This document shows, in pieces, positions 1 to 8,614 of a stretch of 64,000 nt of DNA (the first letter of the stretch is position 1; each line of letters starts with the position of its first letter). A program made the translations under genes and the position numbers. The DNA is from Lyngbya sp. PCC 8106. GTDB taxonomy: Bacteria; Cyanobacteriota; Cyanobacteriia; Cyanobacteriales; Microcoleaceae. The stretch covers positions 1 through 64,000 of the forward strand of contig NZ_AAVU01000037.1 in NCBI RefSeq assembly GCF_000169095.1, given 5' to 3'. A model generated the notes under the pieces. That model made no database searches and was not told where the DNA came from. It worked only from the letters and a program-made list of their open reading frames with translations.

Positions 1-392
1 AGTGCGACTTGTATATGTGCAACAGTACGAGTGCTATTAAATACTAGAACTGTTGCGCCCGGTTTGCAGATGCGGAATAATTCCTGTCCCCATTCAAAAC
101 ACCACTTTTCATAATCTAAAATATTCTCGCGGTTTCGCTCATACCACCTCTTGTTTCTAACACCACCAGCTAAACCGCTTCCATAAGGAATATTTTTGAC
201 GAGTGTTTTACTCTCTTTCGTATTAATTTTATCAAGTCGCCTCTGAATTTCTGGATTATTCCATTTATGACCGATGAATTCATAGTTATAAGGTGGATCT
301 GTTATACTCGCAGATATATAATTAGTGGGCAGTGATTTCATCACTTCCCTACAATCGCCCAACAAGATTTCATTAACGATAGGTTTTTGCAC
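1..392 (-). CDS. DNA methyltransferase, N-terminal part (runs off the left edge)
   Basis: The minus strand reads as one open frame from a GTG at 390-392 to the window edge, about 130 residues. Near residue 35 it carries TDPPYNYEFIGHKW, the DPPY catalytic motif of N6-adenine/N4-cytosine DNA methyltransferases. It continues with a KPGATVLVFNSTRTVAH stretch typical of the next beta strand of the fold. DPPY close to the N-terminus points to the beta-class order, in which the SAM-binding FxGxG motif would come later, outside the window. An in-frame TAG lies upstream of the GTG and no ATG lies between them, so GTG is the likely start. No restriction enzyme gene is visible on this side. The frame is clear; the target specificity is unknown. 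Confidence 0.8.
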   Translation of the reverse strand, partial: MQKPIVNEILLGDCREVMKSLPTNYISASITDPPYNYEFIGHKWNNPEIQRRLDKINTKESKTLVKNIPYGSGLAGGVRNKRWYERNRENILDYEKWCFEWGQELFRICKPGATVLVFNSTRTVAHIQVA

Positions 393-1083
393 CGGGTTAG
401 ATTGGCAATAGACGAGCTAATTATAGTATTAATTCTATTGGTGTGTCAACTCTAAATAACATCTTTTTATGAACGCTACGGGTTGGATAAATTAACAATT
501 TGTTGAGTAAACCAAGCGGCTACAGTGGTATTTTTTCATTATTCAGATATTTCATCAGCTTCAAATTTATCTCAAATCAAATTAATTTAATTAACGCTCA
601 AAGGTCTTTGTTCTGTGCATCTTGTACACCTCCTCTATGACGACTTTACAGTCTCCACAATCTGTAGTACCGTTTCATCCACCCTAAATATAGGATGAAC
701 TTCAGGCTTGCGCCTATTGGTCATGGTGGAGTCAGAGGAAAATGATCATAGAAGTTTCAAGATCACTCAACCTAACGGAATCAAATTCCGATAAAAATTC
801 GATGAAATGCTGACTGGGTAACTCCTGGAGTGATGTGCAGATTTTCAAAACTGCATAACTGATATACCAAGATACATATATAAAGGTAGATGGGGTCAAG
901 CCCCATGATATCAATCAGTGGTTTACTTTAGGGAGTATCTACAATACCTACTGACTAATCGTTTTTTATGGGATTCTACTCACTCTAGCTCATCCATCAA
1001 TACGATTAGCTTTCATTCAAGGTCGGTAAATTCAAATCCAACCTAACGTAGTGTATCTGTTTTTGTCCTCAGGGGAAATAGTT
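393..1083. other. Intergenic region without a convincing gene
   Basis: No open frame here has a credible start, ribosome site or recognisable product. A 6-bp perfect hairpin (ATGGGG at 890-895, CCCCAT at 901-906) lies in the middle; it has no T-tract, so I do not call it a terminator. The remainder is A+T-rich and probably holds the divergent promoters of the methyltransferase and the LuxR-type gene. Confidence 0.4.
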
Positions 1084-1449
1084 ATGACGATTCAAGAAAT
1101 GCTGAAAAAAGCTGTAACGCAAGTCGATGAGTCTATTGCCTTTCCAATTTTTCAACGAACTGAAGAATCTGTTGATGAGATTGTATTAACATCAGATGTT
1201 GATGGAGTTCGCTACTATTTAGTTCGTTCACGTCCTCAAGATTACAATCCAGTTAATCTGAGTCCTCGTGAACAGTCAATTGCTCGTTTAGTGGCTCAAG
1301 GTCTACCCAATAAATGTATTGGAAAAGAACTGGGAATTAGTCCTTGGACGGTCGCGACTCATATACGTCGAGTATTTAAAAAACTTGATGTTAATTCTAG
1401 AGCAGAAATGACAGCTCGACTGATTCACAGTAATTTATTAGAAGGTTAA
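1084..1449 (+). CDS. Small LuxR-type helix-turn-helix regulator
   Basis: This 121-residue protein ends in a GerE/LuxR DNA-binding domain at about residues 55-115. It contains LSPREQSIARLVAQG, then GISPWTVATHIRRVFKKL, the classic scaffold and recognition helices. The N-terminal half has no receiver or PAS motif, so the signal input is unknown. I chose the ATG at 1084 because AGGGGAAA lies just upstream; an earlier in-frame start at 1051 would add 11 residues without a better ribosome site. It lies 240 bases upstream of the Coq4-family gene on the same strand, which may be a target, but nothing in the sequence proves it. Confidence 0.8.
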   Translation: MTIQEMLKKAVTQVDESIAFPIFQRTEESVDEIVLTSDVDGVRYYLVRSRPQDYNPVNLSPREQSIARLVAQGLPNKCIGKELGISPWTVATHIRRVFKKLDVNSRAEMTARLIHSNLLEG

Positions 1450-1688
1450 TTGATATCGTTTTGCTTTGATTTCAAAGGGATTACGCTCTCTTGAGTGAAC
1501 AAAAATTGCAATCTTTCTGCAAACCCAATCGGTGTAAAACATTCACTCATCAACTTCACCGACGGGGAATAAGTAATCCCAAAATCGCCCAACTTTTTTA
1601 ATTTTTTTGAAGTTTGTCTCAGACGTATTGTTCGGTCTAATCAGCGGAAAATCACTCTATCAGTTGATGCCTTTAAAATTAGAAAACT

Positions 1689-2363
1689 ATGCACTTTAAA
1701 GACGTACAAGCTACACTCGTTCGATCTCTAACGACGCTGAAAGGAGCGCTTTCTCTAATTACTAACCCTAGCAATACCACTTCTGTTTATGAGTTAGAGG
1801 ATGGCTTGCGCTATAAGAAAGCAACTCGACTCTCGATTGAATTTATCAAGTCACAACCCGAAATTAAACCCCTACTCACTGAACGTTATTTAGTTGGTGA
1901 TCCGGATCTGGATGCTTTGTTAAACTATCCTCAAAATTCTTTGGGTTATCGTTATGCGTCACACTTGAAAGCTTCCGGTTTTGACCCTCATTTTTACCGA
2001 GATATCAAAGTAGAAGACGATACCAGTTATCTGTTTTTACGACGCCGACAAACTCATGATATTTGGCATATTATTACTGGGTTAGGGACGGATGTTGCTT
2101 CTGAAGTTGGGCTGAAAGCTTTTGAACTCGCTCAAACTCGTAGTCCTTTATCGGCTTTACTCATTGCGGGTGGGTTAGTCCGAACGTTATTTGACAGCCC
2201 AGAAGAACTTGGATATCTACTAGATAGAATTGCAGTTGGATATCGCATGGGTTCTCAGGCTAAACCCTTTCTTGCTCAAAAATGGGAGCAACATTGGGAA
2301 AAACCAATTGAACAATGGCGCGAAGAACTGAATGTACAAGTTCCCCCAGCTTACACGCCTTAA
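1689..2363 (+). CDS. Coq4-family protein
   Basis: This 224-residue protein matches the Coq4 family of quinone-biosynthesis factors. The signature is HDIWHIITGLGTDVASE at about residues 126-142, the metal-binding H-D-x2-H-x11-E arrangement of the family. The length is normal for Coq4. In eukaryotes Coq4 acts in ubiquinone synthesis. Cyanobacteria make plastoquinone rather than ubiquinone, so the substrate here is not known. A UbiB/ABC1 kinase, another quinone-linked family, lies 1.2 kb downstream on the other strand. The gene converges with the acetyltransferase gene at 2388. The start ATG at 1689 has no strong Shine-Dalgarno sequence. Confidence 0.82.
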   Translation: MHFKDVQATLVRSLTTLKGALSLITNPSNTTSVYELEDGLRYKKATRLSIEFIKSQPEIKPLLTERYLVGDPDLDALLNYPQNSLGYRYASHLKASGFDPHFYRDIKVEDDTSYLFLRRRQTHDIWHIITGLGTDVASEVGLKAFELAQTRSPLSALLIAGGLVRTLFDSPEELGYLLDRIAVGYRMGSQAKPFLAQKWEQHWEKPIEQWREELNVQVPPAYTP

Positions 2364-2387
2364 TCTGTTCTAGATTAGTATTATCTA

Positions 2388-2876
2388 TTATTCCACAGAA
2401 AGCACTTTTTTGTAAACGCGATCGCAGCGTTCAGTTTCGACTCCTGTTGTGGGTTGGTAGCCATGACTTTCATAGAGTTGAATGGCTACTGTTAAAACAC
2501 TTGCTGTTTCTATCCAAGCTTCTTGAAACCCTTTTGCTTTTATTGTCTCCTCTAAATGAGTCAATAAAAATTTCCCTAAGCCTTGTCCCCGTACTGTTGG
2601 GAGTAAATACATTTTACGAATTTCAACTGCATTTTGACCTCGTTTGATTGGATAATAAGCAGCAGTTCCCACAATTTGATTCTGATGTTCTATGACCCAA
2701 AATTCACCCCCGGTTTGCTGATAAAACTGCTCAACATGGTAAACATCTTGATCGGCACCTGTCGGTTCACATCCTAACCCATATTCACTTAAAATGGATG
2801 CAATTAAGTTGAAAGCAATTTCGCGATCGCTCTTTTGCCAAGACCGAATGATAAACTGTTTATATTCAGTTTTCAT
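2388..2876 (-). CDS. GNAT-family N-acetyltransferase
   Basis: This protein of about 162 residues has the GNAT fold. Strand beta-4 contains EFWVIEHQNQIVGTAAYYP, followed by AVEIRKMYLLPTVRGQGLG, the acetyl-CoA pyrophosphate-binding motif A (R/Q-x-x-G-x-G), then a helix ending in KGFQEAWIET and LYESHGYQ near the C-terminus. The acceptor substrate cannot be told. I chose the ATG at 2876; a TTG at 2897 would add seven residues. It starts about 20 bases after the stop of miaE on the same strand, so the two are probably co-transcribed. Confidence 0.85.
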   Translation of the reverse strand: MKTEYKQFIIRSWQKSDREIAFNLIASILSEYGLGCEPTGADQDVYHVEQFYQQTGGEFWVIEHQNQIVGTAAYYPIKRGQNAVEIRKMYLLPTVRGQGLGKFLLTHLEETIKAKGFQEAWIETASVLTVAIQLYESHGYQPTTGVETERCDRVYKKVLSVE

Positions 2877-2899
2877 GTTAATTTTTTTGACTCTCAAAC

Positions 2900-3499
2900 T
2901 TAACTATGAATTCTTGGTTTTGGAAACGGATTTGAGAGAATATTGCTCTCTATTTCTGATAGTTCTTCTAAGCGTTCATTCACAACTTCTGTTTCAAAGT
3001 ATGTTGTCGCTAAAATCCAATAATATCCATAATGTCGCGCTTCTGATGCCATTAACCCTCGATAAAACTTAGCTAGTTCTACATCAGGACAATGCGTTCC
3101 TAATAAGCCTAAACGTTCGTGACTGCGAGCTTCTATCAAGCTATAAACTAATAAAAAATCAAGCATTCTTTGCGGTTCGTTACGGCGAATTTGTTTATTG
3201 AGTTCTGAACCATAGGGTGGTGCATCTAAGCGGGCTAAGGGAATTCCGCGCCGTTCTAACCATTGATTGACTTGTTCAAAATGTTGCAGTTCTTCTTGAG
3301 CAATTGCGGTTAAAGTTCGGACTAATTTTGTACTGGAAGGATAGCGAAACATCAAATTTAAAGCTACTCCTGCGGCTTTACGTTCGCAGTGTGAATGATC
3401 CAGTAAAATTGTGTCTAAATTTGCTAACGCTTGTTCAAGCCAAGCGGGAGAAGTCGGTTGTTTGATAAATTTAATTCGAGAGACTGTGTTTGTATTCAT
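2900..3499 (-). CDS. miaE: tRNA-(ms2io6A)-hydroxylase
   Basis: This 199-residue protein is MiaE, the diiron enzyme that hydroxylates the isopentenyl side chain of ms2i6A37 in tRNAs reading U-starting codons. The carboxylate/His ligand pattern is visible: HSHCERKAA near residue 38, EELQHFEQV near 70, EARSHERL near 124 and EARHYGYYW near 155. Length and motif spacing fit the family. The start is ATG at 3499. It lies between the UbiB-type gene (70 bases upstream) and the GNAT gene, all on the minus strand. The enzyme needs MiaA and MiaB products as substrate; neither gene is in the window. Confidence 0.88.
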   Translation of the reverse strand: MNTNTVSRIKFIKQPTSPAWLEQALANLDTILLDHSHCERKAAGVALNLMFRYPSSTKLVRTLTAIAQEELQHFEQVNQWLERRGIPLARLDAPPYGSELNKQIRRNEPQRMLDFLLVYSLIEARSHERLGLLGTHCPDVELAKFYRGLMASEARHYGYYWILATTYFETEVVNERLEELSEIESNILSNPFPKPRIHS

Positions 3500-3569
3500 A
3501 ATGGTTTTTTTGCAAAAGATAAATCACGAAGTCAAAAGCCAAGAGGTAATTCTGAACGGGTGACTGTTC

Positions 3570-5246
3570 TTATTCTGCCATGCGATCAAGTCGTTCTCGA
3601 ATAGAAAGATTCATTAGCGATCGCAAAAACAAAAATAAACCGAATCCCGACAAGCTTAAAATCGCCACAGCCCAACCGTGATAATTGCCGATTAACAGGG
3701 CAATTCCACACAATCCGGCAAATCCAGTCCAACAGGCATGAATCAAGCTTTTCAGAGCTAAATTGACTCGTCTCAAAGCACGTTCACCTTCTATAGATCG
3801 GACTCTAACGCGCAATTCTCCTTCTTCGATGCGTTGTTCAATGCGTTGAATTAACTGTTCAGATTTACTCGGTTGTTTTAGTTTGAATTTAACAAATTCT
3901 CTAGCTTGTCGAGCCAATTCTCCGATAGAATTAGTTTGACCTGGAAGTGTGGTTAAACTTTTGACAAAAGGGCTTGCACAGACGACTAGATTATATTTAG
4001 GATCTAAAGCCCGAGCAATTCCATCTAATGTGGTGAGAGATTTTAAAATAAATGTCATTTCAGCCGGAAGCCGAAAAGGTTGTTGTTCAAACATGATATA
4101 AACTTCTTCTTTGAGTTGATTAAAGGCTTGAAAATCAATCGGTTTTTCGGTGAATTCTTCTAATAAGAAGCGAATCAGTTTTCGGATAGGTGTCATATCG
4201 GGAACCGGATCAATTAAACCAATTTTAATCAAACTATCGAGAACCACATCTGTATCTTTTCTCATGACTGCAAAAAATGTCCGAATCATTTCGCCTTTTT
4301 CCAGGGATTTAATCTCAGCCATCATCCCAAAATCATAAAAAATCAGATTACCTTGTTGATTGATCGCAATATTACCGGGATGGGGATCAGCCTGAAAGAA
4401 ACCATCCTGCAAAATTTGTTTTAGATAGCAACAAATTCCAATTTGATTAATTCGTTTTGTATCAAGTCCACAAGCTTCAATTTGTTTCCGGTTGTCTATT
4501 TTGATTCCGGGTAAATATTCCATTGTTAAGATTTTATGACTAGAATATTCCCAATAAATTTTAGGAACCACAATGTCGGGAAAGTTTTTGAAGTTTTCTC
4601 GAAATCGATCTGCATTTTTCCCTTCCTTAATATAATCAATTTCTTGATAAAGGATAATAAAAAATTCATTATAAATAGATTCAATATCATATATTTTAGC
4701 CCAATCAAAAAATCGATAACAAATATTAACAATTTTCCGAACGGCTTCCACATCAAGGTCAAATAATTGCTTTAAACCCGGACGTTGAACTTTGACAACC
4801 ACATCTTCTCCAGTATGCAGTCGAGCTTTATGAACTTGTCCAAGACTGGCTGCTGCTAAAGGACGTTCATTAAAATCTCGATATAAACTAAACAACGAAT
4901 TACCTAATTCTGACTCAATAATAGCAATCGCTTCCGCTGTCGAAAAAGGAGGAACTTTGTCTTGTAACTTTTCTAATTCTTCTACATATTCTATCGGTAA
5001 AATATCTGCCCGAGTCGATAAAGCTTGGCCAATTTTAATAAAAGTCGGGCCGAGATCGAGCATGGTTTTCACTAACCATTGAGCGCGTTTCCGCTTTTGT
5101 GGAGAGCTATTATTGATGATAGTCCGATCCCACCACAGGAAGAAAAGATATTTCCCAGCAGCAGTAAAGACATCAATTTGTCGAGTCAGAGGAGAATATC
5201 GGGTTCGCTGCCAACGCAGGGGCTGGGAAGACTTCTTGATGAGCAT
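3570..5246 (-). CDS. ABC1/UbiB-family protein kinase-like protein
   Basis: This 558-residue protein has the atypical-kinase signatures of the ABC1/ADCK/UbiB family: KIGQ (TFIKIGQALSTRADILP) near residue 73, the Ala-rich loop AAASLGQVHKARL near 131, the catalytic-loop equivalent QADPHPGNIAIN near 285 and DFG near 302. The C-terminus has two likely membrane helices (about residues 503-550), as in membrane-bound UbiB proteins. Family members act as ATPases supporting quinone or prenyl-lipid metabolism. Cyanobacteria carry several paralogues, so the exact role is open. The start is ATG at 5246. A Coq4-family gene lies nearby. Confidence 0.9.
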   Translation of the reverse strand: MLIKKSSQPLRWQRTRYSPLTRQIDVFTAAGKYLFFLWWDRTIINNSSPQKRKRAQWLVKTMLDLGPTFIKIGQALSTRADILPIEYVEELEKLQDKVPPFSTAEAIAIIESELGNSLFSLYRDFNERPLAAASLGQVHKARLHTGEDVVVKVQRPGLKQLFDLDVEAVRKIVNICYRFFDWAKIYDIESIYNEFFIILYQEIDYIKEGKNADRFRENFKNFPDIVVPKIYWEYSSHKILTMEYLPGIKIDNRKQIEACGLDTKRINQIGICCYLKQILQDGFFQADPHPGNIAINQQGNLIFYDFGMMAEIKSLEKGEMIRTFFAVMRKDTDVVLDSLIKIGLIDPVPDMTPIRKLIRFLLEEFTEKPIDFQAFNQLKEEVYIMFEQQPFRLPAEMTFILKSLTTLDGIARALDPKYNLVVCASPFVKSLTTLPGQTNSIGELARQAREFVKFKLKQPSKSEQLIQRIEQRIEEGELRVRVRSIEGERALRRVNLALKSLIHACWTGFAGLCGIALLIGNYHGWAVAILSLSGFGLFLFLRSLMNLSIRERLDRMAE

Positions 5247-5388
5247 AGGTCGGTTGATGGGAGTCTGTTAATTCTAAAATGTAACCGCACCGCTCCAATC
5301 ATAACAGTCGCCAGGCTCTACAGTGAACTGGAAACAGCGAACAGGTAAAAGGCAAGAGGTTATGTGGCAATTGGCAGAAGTGAATACG

Positions 5389-6722
5389 TTGACATCCTCT
5401 CCGTCGTAAACAACGGAGATTCCAAACATCACTGTCTGGGCTTCCTCTTTCCACGAGCTGACTTACTAGGTTGAGTTTCCCCAACAGAGCAGAGGGCATT
5501 CTCTTCAGAGGCGTTAATTACCACCTGCCCGGCGGTATTTGATAGCTGTTTTAATGCAGATTTCAATATATTTCTGGCGGCATTTTTATCCCGGTCAGCA
5601 ATATATCCACAGTGAGGGCATTCATGGGTTCTCGTACTGAGAGTTTTTACAACTTTCTCACCACAATTTGAACAGCTTTGGGAAGTATATGCGGGTTCAA
5701 CAGCAATAACTGGAACCCCATAAATTCGCGCCATATACTCCAACCATTCTCGAAATCTGTACCAAGCTGCATCGCTAATTGATTTGGCTAGATGATGATT
5801 TTTAACCATGTTGCGAATCCGTAGGTTTTCAACCGCTACCAAGTCGTTAGACTGTATGACGTGTTGGGCTAATTTACAAACCCAGTCGTTGCGTCTGCGT
5901 GAAACCTTGAGATGCGCTCTACCTAATTTGTTTCTGGCTTTTTGGCGATTTTGACTGCCTTTTTGAGTTCGAGATAACCGACGTTGCAGCTTTTTCAGCT
6001 TGCGTTCATCCTTTCTCAAAAATCGGGGATTATCTATTTGATTACCAGAACAATCTGTGTAGAAATAGTTTAAACCTACATCTAATCCTGTTTGTTTTCC
6101 TGTGAGTTCTTTTTTCTCCTCTCGTTCATAATCTATCAGAAATTGAGCATAATACCCGTCATGTCTTCTAATTACCCTCACTCGTTTGATTTGTTTGAGC
6201 TGATAATAGTGCAGGTTTCGGCTTCCCCAAAGCTTAAACGTACCCGCTTGAAACTTGTCGGTAAACGTTAAATAACGCCTATCTTCCGAAAGTTTCCATC
6301 CTGATGTTTTGTATTCAACAGACGCTCTAACTTGATACTTTTTAAACTTTGGGAATCCTTTGGAGCCTGGTATTTTCTGCTTGCAATTCCGATAAAATCT
6401 TTCAATTGATGCCCAAGCTCTTTCTGCGTGTGCTTGTCGTGCCATTGAGTTTAACTTTGATGCCCAGGGAAATTCTGGGTTGTCTGACAACAGTTTGCAG
6501 TGCTTGTAGGCATCGTTGCGACTTTTAACTTGACCATCTAACCATGCTCTGATAACGCTGTTGCGAACAAATAGACCTGTCCGAATGGCTTCATCCAAGC
6601 TTCGGTACTGGCAATATGTTCCTTGCAGCTTCATTTCATATACGAGCATAATTTGTCGTCGTCGCTGACGATAACCCATCATAGCACGAACATAATCCGT
6701 CGTGAACGACGGGGCTTTTGAC
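5389..6722 (-). mobile_element. IS200/IS605-type element carrying only tnpB
   Basis: The element is bounded by two short palindromes. The left end, on the minus strand near 6722, has CCGTCG-TGAA-CGACGG at 6697-6712. The right end has ACGGAG/CTCCGT at 5399-5418, followed by the terminal GGATGTCAA (complement of 5389-5397). There is no TnpA transposase, so it depends on one elsewhere. The region spanning the tnpB 3' end and the right-end hairpin is where the omega-RNA of TnpB normally lies; the bases just outside 5389 would then form its guide. The same end types recur at 63188-63534. The exact cut sites are inferred. Confidence 0.75.
5429..6649 (-). CDS. tnpB: TnpB, RNA-guided endonuclease of an IS605-type element
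   Basis: This protein of about 406 residues is an OrfB/TnpB nuclease. The RuvC residues are all present: Asp in GLDVGLNYFY, Glu in VAVENLRIRN and Asp in DRDKNAARNIL. The zinc ribbon is complete (CSNCGEKV and CPHCGYI), so the protein looks active. The N-terminus matches cyanobacterial TnpBs from MLVYEMKLQG, which is why I start at 6649; an ATG at 6682 would add 11 residues. TnpB cuts DNA next to a short target-adjacent motif using an RNA from the element's right end and helps keep the element at its donor site. The gene sits between a UbiB-type gene and a DUF3352 gene without breaking either. Confidence 0.9.
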   Translation of the reverse strand: MLVYEMKLQGTYCQYRSLDEAIRTGLFVRNSVIRAWLDGQVKSRNDAYKHCKLLSDNPEFPWASKLNSMARQAHAERAWASIERFYRNCKQKIPGSKGFPKFKKYQVRASVEYKTSGWKLSEDRRYLTFTDKFQAGTFKLWGSRNLHYYQLKQIKRVRVIRRHDGYYAQFLIDYEREEKKELTGKQTGLDVGLNYFYTDCSGNQIDNPRFLRKDERKLKKLQRRLSRTQKGSQNRQKARNKLGRAHLKVSRRRNDWVCKLAQHVIQSNDLVAVENLRIRNMVKNHHLAKSISDAAWYRFREWLEYMARIYGVPVIAVEPAYTSQSCSNCGEKVVKTLSTRTHECPHCGYIADRDKNAARNILKSALKQLSNTAGQVVINASEENALCSVGETQPSKSARGKRKPRQ

Positions 6723-6736
6723 CCGCTTTTTTTGGT

Positions 6737-6787
6737 AAACTGTAAATACTGGTCACTGTAAACGGGTCACTGTAAACTGTAAACTGT
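6737..6787. repeat. Short degenerate tandem repeat around ACTGTAAA
   Basis: Several imperfect copies of TAAACTG/CACTGTAAAC follow each other just outside the left end of the TnpB element. This looks like the short tandemly repeated sequences common between genes in filamentous cyanobacteria. I see no function. Confidence 0.5.
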
Positions 6788-6897
6788 CTCATCCTCAACG
6801 ATACCCCGAAATTCAGCCTTTTAAGCCGAATAGGGGTGCATCATCGGTTTCTCAGGGGAGTCTCCTGATTCAATGCCCTAATTTTCAAATCCTCTTT

Positions 6898-8583
6898 ATG
6901 AAGCTTCGTTCGTTTTTGACAATTTTAGCAGTCAGTTCAGTCCTGATCCTGCTACTGAGTATCGCTATATTTTATAAATTATTAGGTCAAAGTCCACTTG
7001 TGGCTGTAACCGGGGGAGTAACAACAACACCCACGGCGGCTATTTTTGTTCCTAAAACGGTTCCGGTGATGGTATCATTGCTGGTGAATCCTGATCGCAT
7101 TGAAGCTTTTGAACAGGTTCTGACTCGACCTCAAGACCGTCCGCGATCGCACGCTGAATTTAACCGCATCAAAAAAACTCTCCTCGCGAATACCCATCTT
7201 AACTACAATCGTGATATTAAACCCTGGTTAGGCAATGAAACGACTGTAGCGTTGATGACCACCGATATTGATCGCAACCTCAAAAATGGCGAACAACCGG
7301 GCTATTTATTTGCGTTATCTGCTACCGATGTCAAACTCGCCACGACAACTTTAGCTCAGTTTTGGCAGCAACAACAGTCAGGGGGAGTTGATGTAGTTTC
7401 AGAACCCTACAAAGGCGTTAAACTCACCTATAGCCAACCGGATCAAAATGGATCTCGTCCTTTAAGTACAGCAATTTTTAATCGTTTTGTATTAGTGGCA
7501 AATTCCCCAAAGATTTTACGAGAAGCGATTAATAATGTCCAAGCGGCGAGTTTAAGTTTGAGTCAATCTCTAGCCTATCAACAAGCCTTAGAACAACTTC
7601 CTGAAAGTCGAGTGGGCTTGGTATTTTTGAATTTAGGGCGTTGGGGGTTGGAGTTGGAAAATCCTATTGTTAATCTCCCTTCTCAGCCCAATTTAACCTT
7701 GTCTCTGGGTTTGAGTCCTCAAGGATTATTAGCGCATACCGCTTTAGTCAAGGGAGAAGACAAAGACGGAAAATCAGTAGAACCTGCACTTTCTGAACCT
7801 ATACAAGCTTGGCAATATATTATCGGAAAAAGTGGTTTTGCGATCGCTGGAACGGATCTCAATCATCTTTGGGAACAACTTTCTGTCACCTTAGCCGGAA
7901 ATTCTGGACTGGAAAATTTAGTCAATCAGCCAATTCGTGTGATTAAAGACATTTGGAGGTTAGATTTACCCCAAGATATCTTTAATTGGGTGACAGGAGA
8001 ATATGCTCTAGCGATGATTCCGCCAACTCCTGAAAAGCAAAAACAAAAACCCGATTGGATTTTTGTCGCAGAACGATTTTCCCCTCAAGCTATTGACGCG
8101 ATCAAACATTTAGATGAACTCGCCGTAGAGGAGGGATATAGTTTAGGAAGCTTTGAACTAGGAGAACGCACCCTCAGCGCTTGGACAACGTTAAATCCGG
8201 TTCCCTTACCCACAACCCCAAATGTCAATCCCCAAGTGTTACAAGCCAAACCCAAAGGAGTTCATGCGACTGTCGGGGAGTATGAGATCTTTACCACGTC
8301 TGTAGAAGCAATGGATCAAGCTTTGAGCCTGGTTTCCCAGAAAACTTTACTCAATGATCCAGAATTTAAAATAGCCTTTCAACAAATACCAACGGCTTCA
8401 GATGGCTATTTCTTTCTAGATTGGGAAGCCAGCGTGGGATTTCTCAACCAGCAAATTCCCTTGTTAAGATTGTTAGAGTTATCTGCAAAACCGTTCTTTG
8501 ATCACTTGCGATCGCTAACGATTAGCAGTGCCGGAGCAGTAGAGGGAGTGGCTAAGGCGACGGTGTTTATTCGACTCAAATAA
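6898..8583 (+). CDS. DUF3352-domain protein, membrane-anchored
   Basis: This 561-residue protein starts with a single membrane helix (about residues 5-27, FLTILAVSSVLILLLSIAIF) and is otherwise soluble. It matches the cyanobacterial DUF3352 family, with two related halves built from alternating strands and helices. Features include PVMVSLLVNPDRIEAF near residue 59 and GYFFLDWEAS near 505. Members are found in nearly all cyanobacteria but have no assigned biochemical role. The anchor suggests it faces the periplasm or thylakoid lumen. The ATG at 6898 is the only good start before the hydrophobic segment. It converges with the PqqD-type gene, leaving 31 bases between the stops. Confidence 0.8.
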   Translation: MKLRSFLTILAVSSVLILLLSIAIFYKLLGQSPLVAVTGGVTTTPTAAIFVPKTVPVMVSLLVNPDRIEAFEQVLTRPQDRPRSHAEFNRIKKTLLANTHLNYNRDIKPWLGNETTVALMTTDIDRNLKNGEQPGYLFALSATDVKLATTTLAQFWQQQQSGGVDVVSEPYKGVKLTYSQPDQNGSRPLSTAIFNRFVLVANSPKILREAINNVQAASLSLSQSLAYQQALEQLPESRVGLVFLNLGRWGLELENPIVNLPSQPNLTLSLGLSPQGLLAHTALVKGEDKDGKSVEPALSEPIQAWQYIIGKSGFAIAGTDLNHLWEQLSVTLAGNSGLENLVNQPIRVIKDIWRLDLPQDIFNWVTGEYALAMIPPTPEKQKQKPDWIFVAERFSPQAIDAIKHLDELAVEEGYSLGSFELGERTLSAWTTLNPVPLPTTPNVNPQVLQAKPKGVHATVGEYEIFTTSVEAMDQALSLVSQKTLLNDPEFKIAFQQIPTASDGYFFLDWEASVGFLNQQIPLLRLLELSAKPFFDHLRSLTISSAGAVEGVAKATVFIRLK

Positions 8584-8614
8584 AATCTCTCAAAAATAAT
8601 ATTAGATATCTTCC

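Noticed and set aside
732..914. 60-codon minus-strand open frame in the left intergenic region
   Set aside because: No ribosome site, no recognisable domain and a composition like random A+T-rich DNA.
1..1449. Restriction-modification system made of the partial methyltransferase and the LuxR-type gene
   Set aside because: No nuclease gene is visible and the regulator is not of the controller-protein type; the missing part lies outside the window.
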